From positions 124,001-188,000 of the forward strand of contig NZ_BOON01000005.1 of assembly GCF_016863255.1 (NCBI RefSeq): a stretch of DNA of 64,000 nt. Reading direction: 5' to 3'. The position numbers and the translations under genes were made by a program. Each line of letters opens with the position of its first letter. Position 1 is the stretch's first letter. Source of the DNA: Planosporangium mesophilum. GTDB taxonomy: Bacteria > Actinomycetota > Actinomycetes > Mycobacteriales > Micromonosporaceae. Below are positions 1 through 8,552 of the stretch, piece after piece. Under the pieces are notes generated by a model that worked only from the letters and a program-made list of their open reading frames with translations, was not told the DNA's origin and searched no databases.

Positions 1-78
1 ATCACCGCGATCGCCCTCGTCCTCGTCGCCGGCCTGGTCGCGACGATCACGGTTCTGAACCGGAGCCGGCGAGGCTGA
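1..78 (+). CDS. C-terminal end of a membrane protein (partial)
   Basis: Only the last 25 codons before TGA are in the window. They read ITAIALVLVAGLVATITVLN followed by RSRRG. This is one strongly hydrophobic helix with a short basic tail, which by the positive-inside rule would face the cytoplasm. That fits the last helix of an integral membrane protein such as a transporter or permease. The family cannot be told from this much. A bidirectional terminator follows directly. Confidence 0.6.
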   Translation: MTAIALVLVAGLVATITVLNRSRRG

Positions 79-100
79 TAGATCTTGCAGAAAAAGACGA

Positions 101-134
101 AAGGGCCGGACCCTGACAGGTCCGGCCCTTTTCC
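101..134. terminator. bidirectional terminator between convergent genes
   Basis: A perfect 12-bp stem, AAGGGCCGGACC at 101-112 and its complement at 119-130, encloses a 6-nt loop. T-rich sequence follows on the plus strand, and the minus-strand read ends in TCGTCTTTTT. It sits between the partial membrane-protein gene and the sigma-factor gene and can stop both. Confidence 0.85.
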
Positions 135-148
135 CTGTTCTAATGCTC

Positions 149-1093
149 TCAGGCGGCCTGCATGCCCTCCGCGCGAGCCAGCTCACGCAGCCGGCCCAGC
201 GCCTGGATCTCGAGCTGGCGGATCCGCTCCCGCGACAGCGAGAACCGCGACGCCACCTCGGTCAGGGAGTGCTCCCGACCGTCCTCGAGACCGTACCGCG
301 CCCGCATGATGCCGGCGGACCGGTCGTCGAGGTGGTTGAGCAGGCCCTCGATGCGCTGGCGCTCCAGGGCGGCCAGGACGAGGTCCTCCGGCGACGGAGC
401 GTCGGAGTCCGCGACCAGGTCACCGAGGTTGGTGTCACCGTCGTCGCCGACCGGCGTGTCGAGCGACACGGTGTCCTGCGACCAGCGCTTCAGCTCGTTG
501 ACGCGCTCCACGGGTACGCCCAGAGCGGCAGCCAGCTGCTCCGGCTCCGGCTCGTTGCCGTGCTCACGGGTGAGCTGACGCGCCACGCTGCGCATCCGGT
601 TGACGTCCTCCACCAGGTGCACCGGCAGTCGCACGGTGCGCTCCTGCTGGGCGATCGCCCGGCTGATCGCCTGACGGATCCACCACGTGGCGTACGTCGA
701 GAACTTGTACCCGCGTACGTAGTCGAACTTCTCCACCGCCCGGACCAGTCCGGTGTTGCCCTCCTGGATCAGGTCGAGCATCGGCATGCCGGACCGGACG
801 TACCGGCGGGCAATCGACACGACCAGCCGCAGGTTGGCCCGAATGAACTGATCCTTGGCACGCTCGCCCTCTGCTACCAGGCGCTCCAGCTCGTCCCGAG
901 TAGCGTCGCCGTCGCGCGGCCCCTCGGTCCCGAGCAGGTGCTCCGCGTAGAGCCCCGCCTCGACAGACTTGGCGAGTACGACCTCCTGCGCGGCGTCGAG
1001 GAGCGGCGTCTTGGAGATCTCGTGCAGATATACGCCGACCAGGTCGCGCTCTTCGGCGACCTCGCTCGTCCGCATCGCCGTCATCTTCTCCAC
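149..1093 (-). CDS. sigB: Group 2 RNA polymerase sigma factor, SigB/HrdD type
   Basis: A sigma-70 factor of 314 residues that directs RNA polymerase to promoters. Region 1.2 is seen at about residues 17-35 (LVGVYLHEISKTPLL) and region 2 at about 81-155, with the core-binding and -10 recognition signature DLIQEGNTGLVRAVEKFDY and YATWWIRQAI. Region 3 follows, and region 4 near the C-terminus ends in the helix-turn-helix SLSRERIRQLE. There is no long acidic N-terminal region 1.1, so it is a non-essential principal-like (group 2) factor rather than the housekeeping one. The GTG start has GGGGGAGGG 7-10 bases upstream. An ATG three codons in is the alternative. Two SigR-type promoter motifs lie upstream, which matches the known control of mycobacterial sigB by SigH and Streptomyces hrdD by SigR. 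The exact orthologue name is inferred. Confidence 0.9.
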   Translation of the reverse strand: MEKMTAMRTSEVAEERDLVGVYLHEISKTPLLDAAQEVVLAKSVEAGLYAEHLLGTEGPRDGDATRDELERLVAEGERAKDQFIRANLRLVVSIARRYVRSGMPMLDLIQEGNTGLVRAVEKFDYVRGYKFSTYATWWIRQAISRAIAQQERTVRLPVHLVEDVNRMRSVARQLTREHGNEPEPEQLAAALGVPVERVNELKRWSQDTVSLDTPVGDDGDTNLGDLVADSDAPSPEDLVLAALERQRIEGLLNHLDDRSAGIMRARYGLEDGREHSLTEVASRFSLSRERIRQLEIQALGRLRELARAEGMQAA

Positions 1094-1176
1094 TTCGGGC
1101 CCTCCCCCGTCGTCTTATCGCGTTCCCGCACTGTCCGCTCTCAAACCGGACACCCCCCGGGTACTGCCCCTCTCAC

Positions 1177-1202
1177 AACAGACCAGGACGCCGGTTGATT
1201 CC
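1177..1202 (-). promoter_or_regulatory. SigR-type promoter, proximal, upstream of the SigB-like gene
   Basis: Read on the minus strand, GGAAT (1202-1198) is followed by exactly 18 bases and GTT (1179-1177). This is the published SigR/SigH consensus GGAAT-N18-GTT. The predicted start is near 1170, giving a leader of about 77 bases before the GTG at 1093. Confidence 0.65.
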
Positions 1203-1368
1203 GATTTACCCTCCGCTGCGGGTACCGACCGCTGAGATGTACACCACTTACCCAAACGGACGGGGAGCTGCACAGGTTCAGTTGGCCAAAAAGAGTTCGT
1301 GATGGCCGGGCGGATGGATGCCTGTAGTACAGGGATCACTTCGTCCGCGTAACCGGCACTCTGAGGAC

Positions 1369-1394
1369 AACGCTCAAGACGCTAGGAGCATTCC
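1369..1394 (-). promoter_or_regulatory. SigR-type promoter, distal, upstream of the SigB-like gene
   Basis: A second GGAAT (1394-1390), 18-base spacer and GTT (1371-1369) lies on the same strand 192 bases upstream of the first. The 1094-1426 intergenic stretch otherwise holds no convincing gene. It is AT-richer than its surroundings, as expected of a regulatory region. Confidence 0.55.
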
Positions 1395-1426
1395 CCCGAG
1401 ACGGGATCAAAACCGGCAGGTGGAGA

Positions 1427-2428
1427 TCAATACGCCCGGTTGTGCCACTTTTCCAGCACTTTGACCTCATCATACGGGCTGAGTCCGTCCTCCCCCGGCG
1501 GCCTGGCCACGCCGCCCAGCCAGCCCAGAGTGTCGCGGGCGGTGTCCGCCACATCCCGGGTGCTCAGGCCGGCTTCGAACGAGGCGGAGACGTCGCGGGC
1601 GAGGAAACCGGCGTACTCCGGCAGCGGCAGCCACAGCGGCAGCGAGCCCTCGCCCATCCAGGGTTGTACCCCCTGCTCCAACAGGAACTCCTGGTCGACC
1701 CAGGTGAACCGCACCGGGGTGGCGACGCCCGCCGCGACGTGGGTCAGGAAGTGCTCGCGCGACACCGGGGCGCCGGTACCGTCGTACACCCCGGCGAGGC
1801 GGGTCTCGGCGGCCCGTACCAACCAGTCGGCCAGGTCCCGGACGTCGACGTACTGCACCAGGTCGCCGGGCTCACCGGGGGCGAGCACCTCGCCGCCGCG
1901 GGCGAGCCGGGAGACCCAGTACCCGAAGCGGTTGGTCTCGTCCTCCGGTCCAATGATCAACCCGGCCCGGCAGACGAACACCCGATCGGCGCCGAACCCC
2001 TCGATGAAGGCCTGCTCACAGGCGACCTTGCGCGGGCCGTAGGTCTCCGGGTCGGCCGGATCGGCGTCCGGCGACGCAGGGGCGAGCAGCGGCGCCTCGG
2101 CTACGCGCTGGCCGGGAGTGCCGTGGTCGGCGTAGGCGGAGACGCTCGACACGAACACCGCGTGCCCCACCCGCGGCGCGAGCTCGGCAACCGCCCGGCG
2201 CACGTGGTCCGGGCGCCTCGACACGTCGAGCAGCGCGTCGAACTCCATACCCCGCAAGGGCGCCAGACCCTCCGGGTCATCCCGGTCGATGGGTACGAAG
2301 GTGACGCCGGGCTCCGGTTCACCGGAGACACCGCGGGCGGCGCAAGTCACCTCGTGGCCGGCCGCCACGGCCGCGCGGACGAAGGCTCGACCGAGAAAGG
2401 CGGTTCCACCGAGTACGAGTAGGCGCAT
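1427..2428 (-). CDS. NAD(P)-dependent epimerase/reductase, extended SDR family
   Basis: A 333-residue short-chain dehydrogenase/epimerase-like protein. It opens with the Rossmann dinucleotide-binding loop MRLLVLGGTAFLGRAFV. The catalytic YxxxK appears as YGPRKVACEQA near the middle. Length and order fit NAD-dependent epimerase/dehydratases that act on nucleotide sugars or related compounds, but the substrate cannot be read. The ATG at 2428 was chosen because the nucleotide-binding loop begins there, and the in-frame sequence upstream is a shadow of the neighbouring gene. A weak AGGA precedes it. The YrdB-family membrane gene ends 61 bases upstream on the same strand and may share its transcript. 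Confidence 0.8.
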   Translation of the reverse strand: MRLLVLGGTAFLGRAFVRAAVAAGHEVTCAARGVSGEPEPGVTFVPIDRDDPEGLAPLRGMEFDALLDVSRRPDHVRRAVAELAPRVGHAVFVSSVSAYADHGTPGQRVAEAPLLAPASPDADPADPETYGPRKVACEQAFIEGFGADRVFVCRAGLIIGPEDETNRFGYWVSRLARGGEVLAPGEPGDLVQYVDVRDLADWLVRAAETRLAGVYDGTGAPVSREHFLTHVAAGVATPVRFTWVDQEFLLEQGVQPWMGEGSLPLWLPLPEYAGFLARDVSASFEAGLSTRDVADTARDTLGWLGGVARPPGEDGLSPYDEVKVLEKWHNRAY

Positions 2429-2489
2429 GGTCAACGATCCTGCCGGGCGGCGGCCCTCCGCGACAGCGCCGTTCGCCACGGGCGGACAC

Positions 2490-2819
2490 TCAGTCGCGCA
2501 GTACGTGGAGCAGGACTCGGTTGACCGCGTACACGGCCAGCAGCACCACGGCGAACCAGGGCCGGCCGGTGTGGGCCAGCCCGGTGGCGGCGGCACCGAA
2601 CCAGACGATCTCGAAGGCGAGCTTCGCCGGGCCGGGTAGCGGCACGGTCGCCTTCGGCGAGGCGAACAGTCCCCACAGCACAGCGGCGAGAACCGGCGCT
2701 CCCAGGCCGAGCAGCACCTTCAACCGCAGGTCGTCTCCGACCACGAAACCCCAGTACCCGAAGGCTGCCAGGGCGGCGAGCTCGAGCAGAAACCGCAGCG
2801 CCAGGTTGGCGAGGCGCAT
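2490..2819 (-). CDS. YrdB family (DUF2568) membrane protein
   Basis: A 109-residue integral membrane protein with about four hydrophobic segments. Between the second and third is the family-typical stretch LWGLFASPKATVPLPGPA. Length and motif match DUF2568/YrdB proteins, whose function is unknown. It lies just upstream of the epimerase on the same strand. The region from here to the 5'-nucleotidase start (2820-3088) holds the two divergent promoters and a tandem 12-bp duplication of AGAACGTCGCCG at 3052-3074, immediately before the nucleotidase ribosome-binding site. Confidence 0.75.
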   Translation of the reverse strand: MRLANLALRFLLELAALAAFGYWGFVVGDDLRLKVLLGLGAPVLAAVLWGLFASPKATVPLPGPAKLAFEIVWFGAAATGLAHTGRPWFAVVLLAVYAVNRVLLHVLRD

Positions 2820-3088
2820 CAGGCGCGCCCAACGACCGTCATAGCCAGCAAGCTAAGATCGCCACCTTCCGTCGTCAAGCAGCCACCCTGCCGCCAGCCG
2901 TGGGATTTCACGTGTGACGCGCCGGGGCGGATTCGCACGCGACGCTGCGGCCCCGCCCGCACCCCTCGACGGTCCCTTCTGTTGACCGCCCGTTCGCCTG
3001 AATGGCTCGCTTCCAGCGATACGACCGGCAAAGATGTCGCTCGACGCATATAGAACGTCGCCGAGAACGTCGCCAACAAGGAGAGACC

Positions 3089-4939
3089 ATGGTCGAGTCC
3101 CGCCCCCGACGGCTGGTACGGGCGGCGCGGCTGTTAGCCGTACCCACCCTCGCCGCCGCGGTGGTCGCCTTGCTGCCTGTCGCGTCCACGAGACCGGCAC
3201 AGGCAGCGTGGACGCCACTGTCACCCGTGAATGTCACGTTCGCGAATGCCGAGCACGCCCTCACCGCGAAGGGTCACCTGATCGCGTTCAACGACTTCCA
3301 CGGCAACATCGACCCGCCGAGCGGCAGCAGCGGCCTGGTCAACGGCAACCCGGCCGGGGGCGTCGAGTACCTGGCGAGCTATGTCAAGAAACTGCGCGCG
3401 CAGGCGCAGCGCGAGACCCGTGACGTGTACACCGTCGCGGCCGGCGACCTGGTCGGCGCAGCGCCGCTGGTGAGTGCGGCGTTCCACGACGAGCCGGCTA
3501 TCGAGGAGATGAACTCTCTCGGCCTCGACGTCACGTCGGTGGGCAACCACGAGTACGACGAGGGGGTCGACGAGCTCAAGCGCCTGCAGCGCGGCGGCTG
3601 TCACCCGGTCGACGGCTGCCAGGACGGCGACGGCTTCGATGGGGCGACGTTCAGGTACCTGGCCGCCAATGTGATCGAGAAGCAGACCGGCAAGCCGATG
3701 CTGCAGCCGCTGGACGTCAAGTTCGTCGGCGGGGTGCCGGTGGCGTTCGTCGGCATGACGCTGGAGGGCACGCCGGGCATCGTCAACCCCGCCGGGATCC
3801 AGTCGGTGACCTTCAAGAACGAGGTCGAGACGGCCAACCAGTACGCGGACGTGCTGGGCCGGTTCCTCGGCATCCACGCCATGGTCCTGCTCATCCACCA
3901 GGGTGGTAGCCAGCAGACCACGCAGCCGGCGATCCCGGACGTCTCCGGGTGCGAGAACTTCGCCGGGGACATCACGAAGATCGTGCAGGGCCTGCGGCCG
4001 GAGTACGGCATCGTGGTCTCCGGGCACACGCACCGGTTCTACAGCTGCGCGCTGCCGAACTCCTCGGGCGCCACGTCGGTGGTCACCAGCGCCGGCTCGT
4101 TCGGCACGATGGTCACCGACCTGTCGTTCACGGTCGACAAGCGCAGCCGGCGGTTCGCCACGGCAAGTGCGCGCAACGAGGTCGTCCTCAACGGCGTCCG
4201 CAACCCCGACGGCACCTGGGCCAAGGACTCCAAGGGCAACTTCGTGCGCAACCCCGCACTGGTGGACGCTCCGGCCAAGGCGATCGCCGACAAGTACCGC
4301 ACGGCGGTGGCCCCGCTCGCCAACAGGGTGGTCGGCACCATCACGGCGGACATCTCCAACGCGCCCAACGCCGCCGGCGAGAGCCCGCTCGGTGACGTGA
4401 TCGCCGACGGCATGCTCTCGTACACGAAGTCGGCGCAGGCGCAGCTCGCGTTCATGAACCCGGGCGGCATCCGGACGCAGCTGTCCTACGCCAACTCCCC
4501 CGGCGGCGAGAAGCCCGGCGAGGTCACGTACGGCGAGTGCTTCGCCGTGCAGCCGTTCAACAACCTCGTGGTGACGCAGACCTACACCGGCGCCCAGCTC
4601 AAGGAGGTGCTGGAGCAGCAGTTCGCCGGGTACGGCGGCCAGACGGTCACCAAGTTCCTCCAGGTATCGGCCGGGTTCACGTACTCGTACGACAGCACCG
4701 CGCCGGCCGGGCAGCGGGTCAGCAAGCTCGCGCTGAACGGCGTGACGATCGACCCGGCCGCCGGCTACAAGGTGGCGATGAACGACTTCCTCGCCAACGG
4801 CGGTGACGGTTTCGCCGGGTTGACGGTCGGCACCGGCCGGGTCACGGCGCCAGGTTTCGACGTCGATGCCCTGGTCACGTACCTCGGGACCGGCCCGATC
4901 GCGCCGGGACCGCAGAACCGCATCACCAAGCTGGCCTGA
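3089..4939 (+). CDS. Secreted bifunctional metallophosphatase/5'-nucleotidase
   Basis: A 616-residue exported enzyme of the UshA/5'-nucleotidase family, expected to strip phosphate from extracellular nucleotides. Residues 1-36 form a signal peptide with a basic start, a hydrophobic core and cleavage near TRPAQA/AW. The metallophosphatase domain carries FNDFHGN (metal Asp and His), VGNHEYD and VSGHTHRFY. The C-terminal substrate-binding domain shows GESPLGDVIADGML, FMNPGGIR, the base-stacking-type PFNN segment and NDFLANGGDGF. There is no LPxTG or other sorting signal, so it is probably released or loosely attached. The ATG at 3089 is preceded by AAGGAGAG at 3078-3085. A strong terminator follows. 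Confidence 0.9.
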   Translation: MVESRPRRLVRAARLLAVPTLAAAVVALLPVASTRPAQAAWTPLSPVNVTFANAEHALTAKGHLIAFNDFHGNIDPPSGSSGLVNGNPAGGVEYLASYVKKLRAQAQRETRDVYTVAAGDLVGAAPLVSAAFHDEPAIEEMNSLGLDVTSVGNHEYDEGVDELKRLQRGGCHPVDGCQDGDGFDGATFRYLAANVIEKQTGKPMLQPLDVKFVGGVPVAFVGMTLEGTPGIVNPAGIQSVTFKNEVETANQYADVLGRFLGIHAMVLLIHQGGSQQTTQPAIPDVSGCENFAGDITKIVQGLRPEYGIVVSGHTHRFYSCALPNSSGATSVVTSAGSFGTMVTDLSFTVDKRSRRFATASARNEVVLNGVRNPDGTWAKDSKGNFVRNPALVDAPAKAIADKYRTAVAPLANRVVGTITADISNAPNAAGESPLGDVIADGMLSYTKSAQAQLAFMNPGGIRTQLSYANSPGGEKPGEVTYGECFAVQPFNNLVVTQTYTGAQLKEVLEQQFAGYGGQTVTKFLQVSAGFTYSYDSTAPAGQRVSKLALNGVTIDPAAGYKVAMNDFLANGGDGFAGLTVGTGRVTAPGFDVDALVTYLGTGPIAPGPQNRITKLA

Positions 4940-4952
4940 TAGTCCACAGTAG

Positions 4953-4988
4953 AACCGGGGTGGCCGCGTCCGCGGCCACCCCGGTTTC
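4953..4988 (+). terminator. Rho-independent terminator after the 5'-nucleotidase
   Basis: A near-continuous 16-bp stem (AACCGGGGTGGCCGCG at 4953-4968 with its complement at 4971-4986) has a minimal loop and ends in TTTC. It begins 14 bases after the stop codon. Confidence 0.85.
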
Positions 4989-5083
4989 ATGGGGTAACCG
5001 TACGAGCCCTTGCCCGTTATGCTCGCCACAGCGCGTCGGTGTTCTGGCGCGGTGCGTGAGGTACATGGTGAGAGGAGACCGGC

Positions 5084-5890
5084 GTGGATCGGCGACCGAC
5101 CTGGGCTCCGGAGGATGTCGACGTCGAGCGGCCGAGCATCGCGCGCGTGTACGACTACTACCTCGGCGGCTCACACAACTTCGCGGTGGACCGCGCCTTC
5201 GCCGACCGGGTGCTGCGGCTGATGCCCGGGACGACGACGGCTGCGCAGGCCAATCGGGCGTTCCTCCGGCGCGCGGTGCGCCACCTGTGTGAGATCGGCA
5301 TCCGCCAGTTCATCGACCTCGGCTCGGGGATCCCGACCGCCGGCAACGTCCACGAGGTCGCCCACAGCGTCGATCCAACGACGAAGGTGGTCTACGTCGA
5401 CATCGACCCCGTCGCTTACGCACACAGCCGAGCGATTCTGGCCGACGATCCACACACGACAGTGATCAGGGCCGACCTCCGCCAGCCGGCCGAGGTGCTG
5501 GCCGACCCGCAACTGCGCGAACAGATCGACTTCGACCGGCCGGTGGGCGTCCTCCTGGTGAGCGTCCTGCACTTCGTCTCCAACGAGGAGCGCCCGGCCG
5601 ACATCGTCGCGGGGTACGCCAGCGCCACCGCGCCCGGCAGTCACCTCGTCATCTCCCACGCGAGCGTGGAGGGGACGACCGAGGCGAGCAGCGAGGCTCT
5701 GGACCTCTACAAGCGGTCGTCCGCCAACGTCGTCACCCGCACGGCAAAAGAGGTGGCCGGTCTGGTCAGCGGACTCTCCCTGGTCGATCCCGGGGTCGTG
5801 CAGTTGACACAGTGGCGCCCCGAGTCCCCCGACGAGACCACGTCCTGGGAGGAGATTCCCGTCCTGGCCGCGGTGGCCCGACGGGAGTGA
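5084..5890 (+). CDS. SAM-dependent methyltransferase, DUF574 family
   Basis: A 268-residue protein of the actinobacterial S-adenosylmethionine methyltransferase family (PF04672/DUF574). The family-specific N-terminus PSIARVYDYYLGGSHNFAVD is clear. The SAM-binding loop is FIDLGSGIPT at about residues 85-95, followed by the acidic ribose-binding strand VVYVDIDPVAY. The core lies in LLVSVLHFVSNEE. The substrate is unknown for most members, many of which accompany secondary metabolism or signalling genes. The GTG start has AGAGGAG at 5071-5077. It stands alone, with no obvious operon partner. Confidence 0.88.
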   Translation: MDRRPTWAPEDVDVERPSIARVYDYYLGGSHNFAVDRAFADRVLRLMPGTTTAAQANRAFLRRAVRHLCEIGIRQFIDLGSGIPTAGNVHEVAHSVDPTTKVVYVDIDPVAYAHSRAILADDPHTTVIRADLRQPAEVLADPQLREQIDFDRPVGVLLVSVLHFVSNEERPADIVAGYASATAPGSHLVISHASVEGTTEASSEALDLYKRSSANVVTRTAKEVAGLVSGLSLVDPGVVQLTQWRPESPDETTSWEEIPVLAAVARRE

Positions 5891-6024
5891 TCCAACACTC
5901 TCCGTTGTATTTGTTTAACGCGATGAGACCTCTCAATCAACAGACCGCCATACCGGTTCCCTCCCGCTGAACCAACCCGTATGCTCGCAACGCTTGCTTG
6001 TGCGGAAACGGGGAGGGAGTTTTC

Positions 6025-6159
6025 GTGGAGCGGCTCAACCGGGATCCGGACCACATGGACGTGGACCGGCTAGAGTCGCACACGTCGATATCCACCCCTC
6101 ACGCCGGTACACGCTCCGTAACCGTGGAGCGACCGTATCGCCGGACGGATCCGGGCTAG
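6025..6159 (+). CDS. Possible 44-residue leader/small protein ahead of the c-di-GMP gene
   Basis: A GTG at 6025 sits 6 bases after a near-perfect GGAGGGAG Shine-Dalgarno (6012-6019). This is far better than anything in front of the downstream ATG. The frame runs 44 codons (VERLNRDPDHMDVDRLESHT and on) to TAG at 6157-6159, 11 bases before the GGDEF-EAL start. Third-position GC is high in the first 20 codons and weaker later. No homologue is recognised. It could be a real small protein, a translated leader, or the true N-terminus if the reading frame were shifted. Confidence 0.35.
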   Translation: MERLNRDPDHMDVDRLESHTSISTPHAGTRSVTVERPYRRTDPG

Positions 6160-6170
6160 GTCGCAACGCG

Positions 6171-8465
6171 ATGCGGGCCTCGAAGCCAGAACCGACCGAC
6201 CGCGCCAGATCCGCTCCCACGCCGGAGCGGATCGCGAGAGCGTGGGCGCGCGCGATGGCAGGGACGAGCTACGTCTCGATGAGCCGGCGGGAGTTGCACT
6301 CGTACCTGAGCGGCCTGGCGAGCCGGTTGCTGTCGGCCGCCACCGCGGAGACCTTCGAGCCCTCGGTCGGGTATGAGGTGGGCGCCGCACTCGTCGACGC
6401 ACACTTCACCCTACCCACGTCGCTCGACCGCACCCTGTGCGTGCTGGCCGAACAGTTGAGCGGTGCCGGTACGCCCGCCCGCGCCTCGGCGCTGCAGAGC
6501 GCCCTGGCGGCCGGGTACGCGCAGGCGCTGCGCGACCGTACCCTCGCTGAGCAGGAGGAGATCCGTGCCGCCGCGATGCTGGCCCGGTCGGAGGCGGAGG
6601 CGGCGCGCTGGTCCAGTGAGGCCCGGTTCCAGGCGGTCTTCGCCGGCGCGGTGATCGGGATCGCGATCGCCGACATCGACGGCAGCATCATCGACGTCAA
6701 CCAGACCACCTGCGACATGCTGGGGTACACCCCGGCGGAGCTACGGCAACTCGCCGTGGAGCGGTTCATCCACCCCGACGACGCCCCGGGAGTCAGGGAC
6801 GCCTACCAGGACCTGCTGCGCGGCGAACGGGAGCACTTCAGGCTGGAGAAACCGTACTACCGCAAGGACGGCCAGGCGGTCTGGACCGATCTCGTCGTCT
6901 CCCTCATCCGCGACCAGGAGGGTCAGCCACAGTACGTGGTCGCGATGATCGAGGACATCACCGAGCGGCACCACCTCCAGATCCGGCTGCGCCACCAGGC
7001 GCTGCACGACCCGCTTACCCAACTGCCGAACCGGACGCTGTTCTTCGAACGGCTCGGCCAGGTCCTCGACGACGCCGAGGAGGATGCCCGCGTCGGCGTC
7101 TGCTACCTCGACGTCGACGGCTTCAAGATGATCAATGACACGCTCGGCCACGACATGGGCGACTATCTGCTCCTCGGTGTCGCCCGTCAGCTGCACTCCA
7201 AGGTGTCGGGCCCGGGCCAGCTCGTCGCGCGGACCGGCGGCGACGAGTTCGTCGTACTGGTCGAGCGGTCCGCCGGCCCCGAACAGCTCGTCGCGATCGC
7301 CGAGGCCGCGCTGACCGCCATCCGCGAGCCGGTCCAGCTCGGCGGGCACGAGATCACCGTCTCCGCGAGCGTCGGGGTGGTGGAGCGGGCGGCGGACACC
7401 ACGAGCGCCACGGAGCTGATGAAGGCGGCCGACACGACGCTGCACTGGGCCAAGCGGGACGGCAAGAACCGCTGGGCGCTCTTCGACGCCGACCGCCACG
7501 CCCACGAGGTGGCCAAGTTCGAGCTGTCGGCCAGCCTGCCGGCCGCCCTCGAACGCGGCGAGTTCCTGGTCGAGTACCAACCGCTGGTACGGCTGCTGGA
7601 CGAGACCGTGATGGGCGTCGAGGCGCTCGTCCGGTGGCGCCACCCGAAGCTGGGGCTGCTGGGTCCGGACCGGTTCATCGAGATGAGCGAGGAGACCGGC
7701 CTCATCGTCCCGCTCGGACAGTGGGTGCTGGGCGAGGCGTGCCGGCAGGCCGCGGCGTGGCAGCGGCAGTACCCGGAGATCGACCTGGTGACGAGCGTCA
7801 ACCTCGCGGTTCGGCAGGTCCAGGACCCGGGCATCGTGGACGTGGTCAGCGCGATCCTGTCCGAGACCGGCCTCGACCCGGCCAAGCTGCAGCTGGAGCT
7901 GACCGAGAGCGCCGTCATGGGTACCGCCGGGCGGCCGCTGCAGACCCTGAACGCCCTGGCGGGTCTCGGGGTCCGGCTCGCGATCGACGACTTCGGCACC
8001 GGGTACTCGAACCTGGCCTACCTGCGCAGCCTGCCGGTACACAGCCTGAAACTGGCCGGCTCCTTCGTCGCCGGGCTACGCCCGCCGGACTCCCCCGACC
8101 CGGTCGACAAGGAGATCGTGGCGACCCTGATCAAGCTGGCGCACACGCTCCACCTGACCGTCACGGCCGAGGGCGTGGAGACCCCGCAGCAGGCCGCCCG
8201 ACTGCGCGCGCTCGGCTGCGACACGGCGCAGGGCTGGCACTACGCCATGCCCGGCGCGGCCGAGGAGGTCATCGCATTGCTGAACCCGAGATCCACCAGC
8301 GACGCCCCGACCCTCGACGCCCCGACCCTCGACGCCACGACCGTTGACGTCACGAGCGGAAGCGCCGCCCCGAAGAGCGCCCCCGCGACGAACGGACGAC
8401 GGCCGGGAGCGGCCCCGGACGGCGTGGCGGTGCCGACCTCAACGGTCGGCACCGCCAGTTCCTGA
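6171..8465 (+). CDS. PAS-GGDEF-EAL c-di-GMP turnover protein
   Basis: A 764-residue cytoplasmic protein with no membrane segment. Residues 1-145 are an uncharacterised helical N-terminus. A PAS/PAC sensor follows at about 150-275 (RFQAVFAGAVIGIAIADIDG). The GGDEF domain shows an intact RTGGDEFVV near residue 355. The EAL domain starts at about 465 and shows EALVRW (483), ELTES, IDDFGTGYS and TAEGVET (665). The conserved KIDRSF-type motif reads LKLAGSF near residue 625, so the usual Asp is missing and phosphodiesterase activity is doubtful. The C-terminus has a short repeat, DAPTLDAPTLDATTVD. The ATG at 6171 was chosen because coding character starts there, although its Shine-Dalgarno is poor. 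Confidence 0.85.
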   Translation: MRASKPEPTDRARSAPTPERIARAWARAMAGTSYVSMSRRELHSYLSGLASRLLSAATAETFEPSVGYEVGAALVDAHFTLPTSLDRTLCVLAEQLSGAGTPARASALQSALAAGYAQALRDRTLAEQEEIRAAAMLARSEAEAARWSSEARFQAVFAGAVIGIAIADIDGSIIDVNQTTCDMLGYTPAELRQLAVERFIHPDDAPGVRDAYQDLLRGEREHFRLEKPYYRKDGQAVWTDLVVSLIRDQEGQPQYVVAMIEDITERHHLQIRLRHQALHDPLTQLPNRTLFFERLGQVLDDAEEDARVGVCYLDVDGFKMINDTLGHDMGDYLLLGVARQLHSKVSGPGQLVARTGGDEFVVLVERSAGPEQLVAIAEAALTAIREPVQLGGHEITVSASVGVVERAADTTSATELMKAADTTLHWAKRDGKNRWALFDADRHAHEVAKFELSASLPAALERGEFLVEYQPLVRLLDETVMGVEALVRWRHPKLGLLGPDRFIEMSEETGLIVPLGQWVLGEACRQAAAWQRQYPEIDLVTSVNLAVRQVQDPGIVDVVSAILSETGLDPAKLQLELTESAVMGTAGRPLQTLNALAGLGVRLAIDDFGTGYSNLAYLRSLPVHSLKLAGSFVAGLRPPDSPDPVDKEIVATLIKLAHTLHLTVTAEGVETPQQAARLRALGCDTAQGWHYAMPGAAEEVIALLNPRSTSDAPTLDAPTLDATTVDVTSGSAAPKSAPATNGRRPGAAPDGVAVPTSTVGTASS

Positions 8466-8552
8466 CGGCCGCGGGCCGCTGGGTGGTGCTGTCCACCCGA
8501 CGGCCGCCGCCAAGGCATTCTCACGACAACGACGCTGTACGCACGACGCGGA

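Noticed and set aside
1115-1339. A 74-codon minus-strand frame between the two SigR-type promoters
   Set aside because: It has no ribosome-binding site and poor third-position GC, and it spans a region better explained as promoter DNA.
3221-5029. A 602-codon frame antisense to the 5'-nucleotidase
   Set aside because: Same GC-driven shadow. The sense strand has a signal peptide, catalytic motifs and a terminator.
8481-8498. GGGTGG/CCACCC hairpin after the GGDEF-EAL gene as a terminator
   Set aside because: Only a 6-bp stem without a T tract. Too weak to call.
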